Of a stretch of DNA of 13,383 nt, positions 1 through 7,415 are shown one piece after another. The notes beneath the pieces were generated by a model. That model made no database searches. It was not told the DNA's origin and was given only the letters and a program-made list of their open reading frames with translations. Positions within the stretch are counted from its first letter, which is position 1; every line of letters starts with the position of its first letter. The stretch lies in NCBI GenBank assembly GCA_038116745.1, contig JAYODW010000067.1:1-13383 (forward strand). Reading direction: 5' to 3'. Origin of the DNA: JAYODW01 sp038116745 (GTDB lineage: Bacteria > Pseudomonadota > Gammaproteobacteria > Ga0077536). A program made the translations under genes and the position numbers.

Positions 1-73
1 GCGCAGGAAGCCAGCACCTTACAAACCGGCAGGGGGAATGCCATAAAACTGAGTTAGAAAGAGGGGAACCTGC

Positions 74-1498
74 ATGCATATCCGCAAATACGATTTCGAC
101 TACAGCCGGCGCTTTTTCATGGAAAAAGTGGCCAAAGGCGCCGGCTCCGCCGGCATTCTGGGGGCCCTGTTCCCGATCATGGCGGAGACGGGGAATACCT
201 ACCGCGCTTATCCCGAAGAGCTGACCGACATCGAGGCCTATACCAAAGGCAAGGTAAAAGTCGGCGATGTCATCGACAAAGACAACGTCGAACTCGTGCA
301 GGACCTGCTCGATCCCATGGTCTACCAGGAGGTCGCTCAGGACGGCCGCAAGTTCTACATCCTGCCGACTCAGACCAACATCGAAGAGCAGTTTCCACCC
401 TTCTTCCTTGACGCGACCCTGCGCAACTGGGGCAAGGCCCGCTTCGGCGAAGACGGTAATGTCTGGACTGAGGACGGCAAACCCTGGATTGGCGGGCATC
501 CCTTTCCCGACCCGCAGACGCCGGAAGAGGTGCAGGCCAACGTGGTGCTGTCCTGGGGTCGACACGACCACGACATGTACGCCATTCCCATGTACGCCCT
601 GAACCCGGACGGCGACGTCGAATACGAATATCACTTTGTGTGGGTGCAGCAGCAGACCATCGGCCTGGTCGACCCGACCAGCAATGGCAACCCCTACCTT
701 CCTGGACGCGAAGATCGCCTGCGCTATCAGTCGGTCTGGTTTACCTCTCCGAACGACGTCAAAGGCACCGCCTTCATGAACGAATGGTGGTACGACCAGG
801 CCAAATTCCCCGATCTGTTCGGCTACCTGCCGGCCTTCAAACGCGTGCGCCGCTTCCCCACCAACCAGCGCTTCGAGCCGCTGGTTGCGGGCATTAACCT
901 GTTCCTGTCCGACGCCTGGGCGGCGGGCGACCCGATGCTCACCTGGGGCAACTGGAAAATCATTCACCGCGGCCCGTTCCTCGGCGCCATGCACCACAGC
1001 TGGCGACCGGACCGCGAGAACTGGCAGCACCCGACGCAGGGCGGGCCGCAGGACACGACCTTCTACTACGTCGGCAAATCGCTGCTACCGGAGGTCATCG
1101 TGCTCGAATCCGAGCCGACCGGCTTCCCGCGCGCGCCGCTGTCCAAACGCCGCGTGTACTTCGACGCCCGCAACCTCATGTTCCCGCAGGCCATCTCCTA
1201 TGACCGCCGCGGCGACATCTGGAAGTCCTTTGAACCGGGCTTCGGCCAGTACAAGGTCGACCCGGCCGTGCGCCCGGAAGCAGCCGGCTACGAGAAGAAG
1301 GCAGCCGATGGCAGACCGGAGTGGAGCTGGAACTGGCTGATCAGTAACGACATCCAGTCCAAACGCATCACCCGCTTCTGCCACTCTGAGTACTGTCAGG
1401 GCGGATGGAAATCCAACGTCGGTGAGAGCCTTGGATCTGCCGACGAATTCATCAACAAATATATGACCCAATCGGCCATGCGGCGTCTGGGTACCTGA
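74..1498 (+). CDS. DUF1329 family protein with Tat signal (paralog 1)
   Basis: A 474-aa protein I recognise as DUF1329 family, a periplasmic or envelope family with a LolA/LolB-like fold whose biochemical role is unknown. Family-type signatures are the N-terminal YPEEL...IEAYTKGKVK segment and the central GYLPAFKRVRRFPTNQRFEP block, the equivalent of the family's LYxPxxRRVRRxP motif. The N-terminus has a twin-arginine motif SRRFFME (R12-R13) followed by a moderately hydrophobic Gly/Ala-rich segment ending near residue 36, so export by Tat is likely; no clear AxA cleavage site is seen. The ATG is preceded by GAGGGGAA five bases upstream, which fixes the start. A strong terminator follows 85 bases after the stop. 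It is paralogous along its whole length to the next gene. DUF1329 genes often sit near hydrophobic-substrate or lipid pathways, but nothing in this window shows a substrate. Confidence 0.85.
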   Translation: MHIRKYDFDYSRRFFMEKVAKGAGSAGILGALFPIMAETGNTYRAYPEELTDIEAYTKGKVKVGDVIDKDNVELVQDLLDPMVYQEVAQDGRKFYILPTQTNIEEQFPPFFLDATLRNWGKARFGEDGNVWTEDGKPWIGGHPFPDPQTPEEVQANVVLSWGRHDHDMYAIPMYALNPDGDVEYEYHFVWVQQQTIGLVDPTSNGNPYLPGREDRLRYQSVWFTSPNDVKGTAFMNEWWYDQAKFPDLFGYLPAFKRVRRFPTNQRFEPLVAGINLFLSDAWAAGDPMLTWGNWKIIHRGPFLGAMHHSWRPDRENWQHPTQGGPQDTTFYYVGKSLLPEVIVLESEPTGFPRAPLSKRRVYFDARNLMFPQAISYDRRGDIWKSFEPGFGQYKVDPAVRPEAAGYEKKAADGRPEWSWNWLISNDIQSKRITRFCHSEYCQGGWKSNVGESLGSADEFINKYMTQSAMRRLGT

Positions 1499-1583
1499 TC
1501 CTTTCAGGTCAGGACGCCTGCGCGTCCCGCTATCCCTTGCAGCGGGACGTTCAGCTCTTCAATACGGTTCCCCTGCCGTATCC

Positions 1584-1616
1584 CCCGCAGCCCGGCTGGG
1601 CTGCGGGTTCTTTTTT
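1584..1616 (+). terminator. Rho-independent terminator after first DUF1329 gene
   Basis: A perfect 10-bp GC-rich stem (CCCGCAGCCC at 1584-1593 with GGGCTGCGGG at 1598-1607) and a GGCT loop are followed directly by TTCTTTTTT. This is a textbook intrinsic terminator on the + strand and suggests that the two DUF1329 genes are mostly separate transcription units. A second inverted repeat without a good U tract (CGTCCCGCT at 1523-1531 with AGCGGGACG at 1541-1549) lies just upstream and may help stall polymerase or protect the 3' end. Confidence 0.88.
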
Positions 1617-1893
1617 CGACTGAGCCTGCGTGAAACCCGGATGACCTGCCTGCTTCACGGGCAGCTCGGGTTGACACAGAAATAACACCCCGCGTCATCA
1701 AACGAACGGGCGCAAACCGCGATCTGCAACTAACTTCTGTAAGGAGCTCGGTGTTGTCGCCGAGAATCAGGTCGCGTCGGTTCTGGGAACCGGCTGCGTT
1801 AAGCAGGGGAGCATGCCCGGTCAGCACGCCGCTAGGCGGACTGAGCTTCTGATGACTCCGGGCAGTCAAGCCAGGTTAAAAAAAGGGGAAACC
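1617..1893 (+). promoter_or_regulatory. Leader region with inverted repeats before second DUF1329 gene
   Basis: No convincing gene is seen here. A TTGACA hexamer at 1671-1676 is a possible -35 box, but the -10 at proper spacing (near 1694-1700, TCATCA-like) is poor, so the promoter is uncertain. Downstream are three inverted repeats: CTCGG/CCGAG (1747-1751/1760-1764), CGGTTC/GAACCG (1778-1783/1787-1792) and a nested structure. The nested structure has an outer stem GCCCGG/CCGGGC (1815-1820/1858-1863), then TCAG/CTGA (1821-1824/1841-1844), then CGCC/GGCG (1827-1830/1835-1838). It ends about 20 bases before the purine-rich ribosome binding site. It could be a structured 5' UTR, but it matches no riboswitch class I know. 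Confidence 0.35.
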
Positions 1894-3279
1894 ATGGTCC
1901 ACATCAGGAAATACGACTTCGACTACAGTCGACGGCATTTCATGGAGAAAACCGCTCGGGGTTTCGGCACCGCGGGCGTCCTGGGCGCGCTTTGGCCCAT
2001 CATGAGCAGCGCTGGTGATATCAGCAAAGCCTATCCGGAAGAACTCTTAAGCATCGAGGCCTATACCAAAGGCAAAGTAAAAACAGGCGACTGGATCGAC
2101 AAAGACAATATCGAGCTGGTGCAGGACCTGGTCGACGCAGGTCTTTACGAAGAGGTCACCCAGATGGGGCGCAAGTTCCAGATCCAGGCGACCACGACTG
2201 ACGTGACCAAGATGTTCCCCTACGAATTCCTCGAAGCCACGATGCGCAACGAGGGACGGGCAAAGCTGGACGAAAACGGTAATGTGTGGACCGATGACGG
2301 CAGCCCGTGGATCGGGGGACTCGCCTTTCCGAATGCCGAGATCGGGCTGCACGTCATTGCCAACCAGACGCTGAGCTGGGGGCGTCATGACGAGTCCACC
2401 TACGCAGTCATGGCTGAAGCCATCAGTGCCGAAGGTGAGCGGCTCTATGAGTACAACCTGGTCTGGGCCGAGCAGGCGGCGACCGGACGCGTGAATGACC
2501 CCAACGGCACGATGCTCTCTGGCGGTCGCGGCGACAATAAACTGCGCTACCAGTCAACCTGGTTCACCATGCCGAACGACATCAAAGGCACGGCGTTCCT
2601 CAGCGTGTGGCCCTACGACCAGCGAGAATTCCCGGACACCTTCGGCTATCTGCCGGCATTCAAACGCGTCAGACGCTTCCCGACCAACCAGCGTTTCGAG
2701 CCGCTTGTATCGGGGCTGAACTTCTATCTCTCCGATGCGTGGGCTGCCGGCGACCCCTATCTGACCTGGGGCAACTACAAGATTGTCGGCAGACAGCCCT
2801 TCCTGGGCAGCTCGCAGGGCGGCTGGATGGGCGACATGCCCAAATGGCGACCTGATTTCCATGGCGGCAAGATGGATCAGACCTTTTTCACCATCACCAA
2901 GGAGCTCATTCCGGAAGTCATCGTGCTCGAAGCCGAGCCGACCGGATATGCGCGCTCCCCCTACAGCAAACGCCGCACCTATGTCGACGCGCGCAACTTC
3001 GTCTTCCCGCAGATGCATACCTTCGACCGTCGCGGAACGCTGTTTAAAACCGGCGAACCCGGTTTCGGTCAGTACAAGACGGACAGCAACGAGGTTCTCG
3101 ACAATGGCAAGCCGGCCTGGAGCTGGACCTGGTACCACAGCCATGACATGCAGGGGCGCACGATGTCGCGCTTCTCGCAGGTGGAGACGGTCCAAGGCGG
3201 GTACAAGTCTGAGTACAACACCGGCGACCTGTACGACAAGTACATGACCCAGGCCGCCATGCGCCGATTGGGCACCTGA
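1894..3279 (+). CDS. DUF1329 family protein with Tat signal (paralog 2)
   Basis: A 461-aa DUF1329 family protein, paralog of the gene at 74-1498. The reading frame is open further upstream (from 1813), but I choose ATG 1894: it has an AAAAGGGGAA ribosome binding site four bases before it, and from there the protein aligns with the start of paralog 1 (HIRKYDFDYSRR). It has the twin-arginine motif SRRHFME (R13-R14) and a Gly/Ala-rich hydrophobic segment to about residue 37, with SSA-G as a possible cleavage site. The central GYLPAFKRVRRFPTNQRFEP block is identical to paralog 1, and the C-termini match (YMTQAAMRRLGT against YMTQSAMRRLGT). Differences concentrate in residues 90-220 and in a deletion near residue 415. 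Function is unknown; an exported ligand-binding or transport role is inferred from the fold family only. Confidence 0.85.
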   Translation: MVHIRKYDFDYSRRHFMEKTARGFGTAGVLGALWPIMSSAGDISKAYPEELLSIEAYTKGKVKTGDWIDKDNIELVQDLVDAGLYEEVTQMGRKFQIQATTTDVTKMFPYEFLEATMRNEGRAKLDENGNVWTDDGSPWIGGLAFPNAEIGLHVIANQTLSWGRHDESTYAVMAEAISAEGERLYEYNLVWAEQAATGRVNDPNGTMLSGGRGDNKLRYQSTWFTMPNDIKGTAFLSVWPYDQREFPDTFGYLPAFKRVRRFPTNQRFEPLVSGLNFYLSDAWAAGDPYLTWGNYKIVGRQPFLGSSQGGWMGDMPKWRPDFHGGKMDQTFFTITKELIPEVIVLEAEPTGYARSPYSKRRTYVDARNFVFPQMHTFDRRGTLFKTGEPGFGQYKTDSNEVLDNGKPAWSWTWYHSHDMQGRTMSRFSQVETVQGGYKSEYNTGDLYDKYMTQAAMRRLGT

Positions 3280-3620
3280 GCCCGGAGGCGTTCTGCGCGC
3301 CGGTGGGTTGGCAGAACTGTCTGCCTGCCGGCCCATCGATTTTCCGCGGTTCCCCTGCCGCACATCCCGTGGCCCCTGCATGGGTCACGGGAATCCTTTC
3401 ATGCGATACCTGCTGGTGACCGCATCCGCTCAGCGCGCATCGACACACCCTCGGCGCCTTTCCGGCACGCGTTAAAGCGGCTCGCCGGTCTGGTCGTTAA
3501 TTTCACTTCTAATCAAGACCACCCGAGCGCCCAAGCGCAAAAGAGGTGTCGCAGACTGGCGCTGAACGGCTCTCTCCGGTAGCGTCATCTGCAGCTAATT
3601 CAATCTCAGGACCGAAACCC
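3280..3620. other. Intergenic region between second DUF1329 gene and Tai-like gene
   Basis: I see no gene in this 341-base stretch. Its first part holds two hairpins annotated separately as a terminator. Its second part is locally AT-richer (3496-3515) and holds a TCTAAT hexamer at 3508-3513 that resembles a -10 box, but no good -35 lies 16-18 bases upstream. A promoter for the Tai-like gene probably lies here but cannot be placed firmly. The + frame is open from 3546, but no ribosome binding site supports an ATG there. Confidence 0.4.
3299..3392 (+). terminator. Tandem hairpins, probable terminator after second DUF1329 gene
   Basis: The first hairpin has outer stem GCCGG/CCGGC (3299-3303/3328-3332) and inner stem GGCAGA/TCTGCC (3310-3315/3320-3325) with loop ACTG, followed shortly by ATTTT. 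The second hairpin is TCCCGTGGCCC with GGGTCACGGGA (3365-3375/3382-3392, one G-T pair), followed by ATCCTTTC. Both U tracts are imperfect, so efficiency is uncertain, but position and stem strength fit transcription termination for the upstream gene. Confidence 0.45.
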
Positions 3621-3971
3621 ATGCGCAGAGCCTGCCTGCTGCTGTCCCTGTTCGTACTGTCCCATGCCGGCGCCGAGGAAGATGCCTACATTACTGGCGA
3701 AAAGCTGCTGGAAACCTGCAAGGCTCCGCCCGCTTCATTCACCGAGAGCATGTGTTTCTTTTATCTCAGCAGCGTGACTGAAAACTGGCATGGACGTTCA
3801 CGCCTGGGAGATGCTGACGCCGCGCCCAACTTCTGCGTGCCCGCTAACGTCACCGGATCTGAACTGCGTGATGCGGCGGTGAGCTACCTTGAAGCACACC
3901 CGGGCGTGCTGCGCCTGCCGGCGAGCGAGCAGGTGATCAGCGCCTTCCGTCTGGCTTTTCCATGCGACTAG
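3621..3971 (+). CDS. Rap1a/Tai family immunity-like secreted protein
   Basis: A 116-aa small secreted protein. A Sec signal peptide (MRR, then a Leu-rich core) ends at A16-G17-A18, with probable cleavage before E19. The mature part has the layout of the Rap1a/Tai family: G-x-x-L-x-x-x-C near the start, C45-x-x-Y, FC-x-P (C72), L-R-x-x-x-x-x-YL-x-x-HP, PAS and a terminal AFPC. The four cysteines (C33, C45, C72, C115) are typical and can form two disulfides. Known members neutralise periplasmic peptidoglycan amidase effectors of type VI secretion; many others in genomes are orphans with no tested role. No amidase effector lies in this window. ATG 3621 is chosen because it starts the signal peptide; a weak CAGG lies ten bases upstream. 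It converges on the kinase ending at 4001, with only 29 bases between stops and no visible terminator. Confidence 0.7.
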   Translation: MRRACLLLSLFVLSHAGAEEDAYITGEKLLETCKAPPASFTESMCFFYLSSVTENWHGRSRLGDADAAPNFCVPANVTGSELRDAAVSYLEAHPGVLRLPASEQVISAFRLAFPCD

Positions 3972-4000
3972 GCAGTCCTGGCCGCAGAGTTCGTGCTGCG

Positions 4001-6370
4001 CTAATCGCTCGAGGTCAGCACAATTCGACGGCGCCAGCGACCGAGCGCGGTCAGCGCAGGCGACAGCTCACCTATGACCGCGTCGAGATCTCCCATCAGG
4101 ATCTGCAGACTTTCTCGCTCGCGCAGTGAAGACTCCAGCGTGGCCGCGACCGCACTCAAGGCGTGCAGCCCCACGGTGCCCGCGGCGGATTTAAGACTGT
4201 GGGCAAGGCGCATGCCGCCTTCAATGTCGTCCTCCAGCGCGTCCCGGCAGCCCGTCTCGAAGTCCTGGTATTCCTCGATGAACATCATCAGCAACCGGCG
4301 ATAGAGCGCTTCGCTGCCCGCGGCCATCTCCAGACCGGTTCGCACATCCAGATAGTCAAATTCCGGCCATTCGCCCGGCGGAGCAGCTGCCTGTCCGGGG
4401 TCGCTCTCGGGCGCGCCACGCTCAGTCTCGACCCAGCGCGCCAGCGTGGTGTACATCTGCGCCGGATCAATCGGTTTGCCGATGAAGTCATTCATACCGC
4501 AAGCCATCGCGCGTTCGCGATCGCTGCTCATGACATTCGCCGTCATCGCCAGAATCGGAAGCGTGCTGAAACGCGGGTCTTTGCGCAGGTTCTCGGTCGC
4601 GGTGTAGCCGTCCATGACCGGCATCTGACAATCCATGAGCACGCAGTCATAGGCATCGGGCGCCGCTGACAGAGCGTCGATCGCCTCCTGACCGTTTTCC
4701 ACCAGGGTCGCAACCACACCTGCACGTCTTAGCAGCTCAAGTGCCAGCTCCTGATTCAGCGGCGAATCCTCTACCAGCAGCACCCGCACCCCCGTCAGGT
4801 CATGCCCCGCCCTCCCCGGGCGTTCTGACCTGTCGGGCGCCTCGGTAGCAGCGGGCCTACGCACGCGTGTACCGCCTCCGACGACCTTTTGCGACACCGC
4901 ATCGAGGAAGGCCATGGGCGTAATCGGCTTTTGCAGCACGGTGTCCACTGCCAAATCTTTCCTCTGCGCCGCAGCGAGCAGCTCTTCCCGTCCGAGCGCC
5001 GTTGCCATGACGATCGTCGACGCGCTCTGCGCACCCTGGGACAGCATGCCCTCGATGCACTCCAGCCCGTCCATGCCGGGCATCTGCCAGTCAACAAGGA
5101 CAAAATCGAACGGCCTTTCGGATCTCTCGCACGCGACGACGCGACGAATAGCTTCTGCGCCACTTTCCGCGAACTCCGCGTCCATTCCATAAACACGCGC
5201 GATCCCTACGAGCGCAGCTGCAGCGCTCGGGCTGTCGTCCACTATCAGCACACGCGTTCCGGCGAGATGCGTTACCTCAATTTCCTCAGGCACATCTGCC
5301 TCGCCCAGAAATAAATTGAAGCTGAACGTAGACCCGACATCGAGTTCAGATTCCACGCCAATCTGTCCGCCCATCAATTCAACCAGACGACGACAGATCG
5401 CCAGGCCAAGCCCGCTCCCGCCGAAGCGGCGCGTAGTGGATGCATCAGCCTGGGTAAACATCTCGAAAAGACCACCCAGCGCGTCTTTGCTGATGCCGAT
5501 CCCACTGTCAGAAACGCGGAAACGAAGTTCGTTCAGGCCCTCGGTCGCTTTCTCGAGCGCGACCGTAATCCTGATCTCCCCGACTTCAGTAAACTTTGCT
5601 GCGTTCCCGCCCAGGTTAATCAAAACCTGACCGAGACGAAGCGGATCACCAACCAGGGACGCCGGAACGTCGGGAGCGATCTCGAACACCAGCTCGAGCC
5701 CTTTCTCTTCCACGCGCGGACTGATCACCGTCGCAACATTGTTCAGGACTTCTTCCAACTTAAAGGGGATCATTTCGAGCTCCAGATGACCCACTTCTAT
5801 CTTGGAAAAGTCCAGCACGTCGTTGATGATCCCCAGCAGATTCTTAGCGGCAACGTGCGCATTGCTGACATATCTGTGCGTGGCGCCAACGAGTTCATGC
5901 TCCAGAGCGAGGCCCGTCATGCCGATGACCGCGTTCAACGGAGTCCGCAGTTCATGACTCATGTTGGCTAGAAACTCTGACTTGGCCTCGCTCGCCTGAC
6001 GCAGCTCACGCAGCAGCTCAGGCGTCGACTTTCGGCTCATCAAGCTTTTCAATGCTTCAGGGTCCAGGGCTGAGACAGGGCCATGGACGGTTGCCGAGAA
6101 GTGGTCGCGGGCCAGACCGGTACGGTCCTGCAGATCCAGCACGAGTCGACTTCTATCTGCCGAGTCTCCGAGCGGTTCGAGTCGGACCTCCAGTACAAGG
6201 CCATCCAGCGCATCAGCCATAGCCTGGCGCGCAGCGTCGGAGACGCGTGCGGCAATGCCAGTTGCCACAAAAGGGTCTTTCGTCAGGCGACTGACGAAGT
6301 CGAAAACGTTCTGGCGTGCTGTGGCCAGATTCTCTTCAGAGCCCAGGGGGAAGCTGCCGAACTCAATCAC
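4001..6370 (-). CDS. Hybrid histidine kinase: HisKA-HATPase-REC-REC-HPt
   Basis: A 789-aa soluble sensor kinase with no membrane segment, last gene of the stressosome cluster. I choose GTG 6370: it overlaps the upstream stop as GTGA and has GAGG eight bases before it. A GTG at 6394 is a possible longer start. Domains: an unrecognised 110-aa N-terminal module; HisKA with SHELRTP (H139); HATPase_c with an N box near N252/N256, DSGIG (D288) and GGSGLGLA (317-324); REC1 with LVDWQMPG (D427) and K481; REC2 with LMDCQMPVMDG (D580); and a C-terminal HPt with AHSLKSAAG (H724). All phosphorelay residues are intact, so it can run a full His-Asp-His relay. Its position suggests the N-terminal module may receive the signal from the RsbT-type kinase, as RsbU does in Bacillus; this is inference. 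The HPt domain could pass phosphate to the stand-alone receiver in the same cluster. Confidence 0.93.
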   Translation of the reverse strand: MIEFGSFPLGSEENLATARQNVFDFVSRLTKDPFVATGIAARVSDAARQAMADALDGLVLEVRLEPLGDSADRSRLVLDLQDRTGLARDHFSATVHGPVSALDPEALKSLMSRKSTPELLRELRQASEAKSEFLANMSHELRTPLNAVIGMTGLALEHELVGATHRYVSNAHVAAKNLLGIINDVLDFSKIEVGHLELEMIPFKLEEVLNNVATVISPRVEEKGLELVFEIAPDVPASLVGDPLRLGQVLINLGGNAAKFTEVGEIRITVALEKATEGLNELRFRVSDSGIGISKDALGGLFEMFTQADASTTRRFGGSGLGLAICRRLVELMGGQIGVESELDVGSTFSFNLFLGEADVPEEIEVTHLAGTRVLIVDDSPSAAAALVGIARVYGMDAEFAESGAEAIRRVVACERSERPFDFVLVDWQMPGMDGLECIEGMLSQGAQSASTIVMATALGREELLAAAQRKDLAVDTVLQKPITPMAFLDAVSQKVVGGGTRVRRPAATEAPDRSERPGRAGHDLTGVRVLLVEDSPLNQELALELLRRAGVVATLVENGQEAIDALSAAPDAYDCVLMDCQMPVMDGYTATENLRKDPRFSTLPILAMTANVMSSDRERAMACGMNDFIGKPIDPAQMYTTLARWVETERGAPESDPGQAAAPPGEWPEFDYLDVRTGLEMAAGSEALYRRLLMMFIEEYQDFETGCRDALEDDIEGGMRLAHSLKSAAGTVGLHALSAVAATLESSLRERESLQILMGDLDAVIGELSPALTALGRWRRRIVLTSSD

Positions 6371-7410
6371 GGCGGAAACCTCACGACCAGGCACCCCGCA
6401 TCGTCATGTTCCTTTCCCAGGCTGGCCACCATCTGCTGAGCAATGTGGCTGGCGCAATGCCCGCGGTGGCTGCGGACAAAACGTCTCAACCCCTGCTGCG
6501 AAACTCCGTCGGTCCAGAGGACAAAGACATCGCCCGGCGCGAGCTCCCCATGCTGCACCCGGGGCTGGAAACGAGATTCACCGAGGATCCCGTCCCGCGG
6601 CAGGCCGACCCAGTCTTCACCATCCAGGCGCTGCGCCTGCGTATTACCGATCCCCGCAAACTCGAACGTGCCACCGCTGAGATCGAAATTAATCACGCTC
6701 GCCGCTGCACCACGTGTTCCCTGCAGGCGCTCGTGCAGGGCCACCAGAGCCGTCGTGACCTCAGCGCCCTGGAGCTTTGTGAATGACCGCCCTATTTCTT
6801 CCGCGAGCTTCGCGGCTTCCGGGCCGTGTCCGGTGACATCGGCGAGCAGTGCGCTCACTTGTCGCTCCGTTTGCAGGACGGCAAAGACATCGCCACTCTG
6901 CCGCTGCCCCTGCATGGGCCTGGCCTGTCCAGCGGCGTCGAATCGCAGAGGGGTACCGGAAGGCAAATGCTGCCGCGTGGACGCAGGTGAGATGCTCGAC
7001 AACCTGCGCTCAGCACTGACCACCGTTCCGCCGCGTGCCCCCGGGCGGATTGAGAAACTACTCGACATGCGCCGCACCGCCGGCAAACCCAGCCCGAGTG
7101 ACCCGCCGGTGCTGTAGTGGTCAGTCATGGCTTTTTCGATGTCCGGGATCCCTGGACCGTTGTCTTCCGCCTGGATCTCGAGAGATGACTTTCCGTCCTG
7201 TGAGCAAAGGCGCACGCTGAGCACGCCGCGACCTGCATATTTCAAAATATTGGTACCGAGCTCGGTGAGGATCGTCGAGACTCCGGAAAGCTCTTCCTCG
7301 CTCACGGCATAGGCAGCCAGCGCACGGCGGGTCCGGCTCGCACAGACGCGGATATCGGCGGCGTCGCCAATTACAAAGCGCAGTCCCTCTCCGCTCTCGA
7401 GGCAGTTCAC
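6367..7410 (-). CDS. RsbT-like serine kinase fused to SpoIIE/RsbX-like PP2C phosphatase
   Basis: A 347-aa protein with two enzymatic halves. Residues 1-135 are an RsbT/anti-sigma-type HATPase kinase: N box TELGTNILKYA (E50, N54), G1 box DNGPGIPD (D83) and a Gly-rich lid GGSLGLGLPAVRRM (102-115). After a linker, residues 155-347 are a PP2C phosphatase of the SpoIIE/RsbX class: SGDVFAV (D174), ADVTGHG (D191), WTDGV (D301) and HDDAGCLVVR (D336/D337), the acidic metal ligands of the family. In the Bacillus stressosome RsbT (about 133 aa) phosphorylates RsbR and RsbS, and separate RsbX (about 200 aa) dephosphorylates them; here both activities appear in one chain. The start is GTG 7410, five bases after the RsbS-type stop, with AAGG nine bases upstream. 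Its stop overlaps the next gene. An alternative reading is a bifunctional partner-switch enzyme unrelated to stressosomes, but the neighbours argue against that. Confidence 0.87.
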   Translation of the reverse strand: MNCLESGEGLRFVIGDAADIRVCASRTRRALAAYAVSEEELSGVSTILTELGTNILKYAGRGVLSVRLCSQDGKSSLEIQAEDNGPGIPDIEKAMTDHYSTGGSLGLGLPAVRRMSSSFSIRPGARGGTVVSAERRLSSISPASTRQHLPSGTPLRFDAAGQARPMQGQRQSGDVFAVLQTERQVSALLADVTGHGPEAAKLAEEIGRSFTKLQGAEVTTALVALHERLQGTRGAAASVINFDLSGGTFEFAGIGNTQAQRLDGEDWVGLPRDGILGESRFQPRVQHGELAPGDVFVLWTDGVSQQGLRRFVRSHRGHCASHIAQQMVASLGKEHDDAGCLVVRFPP

Positions 7411-7415
7411 CGCAA

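Noticed and set aside
1813..1893. Longer N-terminus for the second DUF1329 protein
   Set aside because: ATG 1894 has a strong ribosome binding site and aligns with the start of the paralog; the extension falls in the inverted-repeat leader.
2554..3381. A 275-codon open frame on the - strand
   Set aside because: It lies opposite the strongly supported DUF1329 gene, has low-complexity composition typical of GC-rich antisense frames and no recognisable domain.
3546..3620. Longer N-terminus for the Tai-like protein
   Set aside because: The added 25 residues would sit before a clear Sec signal peptide, and no ribosome binding site precedes the upstream start.
6371..6394. Upstream GTG start at 6394 for the hybrid kinase
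   Set aside because: It is possible, but the GTG at 6370 has GAGG at eight bases and the GTGA stop-start overlap with the preceding gene, so the shorter form is preferred.
6443..7117. A 224-codon open frame on the + strand
   Set aside because: It is antisense to the RsbT/RsbX fusion, is rich in Arg, Ser, Pro and Cys, and shows no motif or ribosome binding site.
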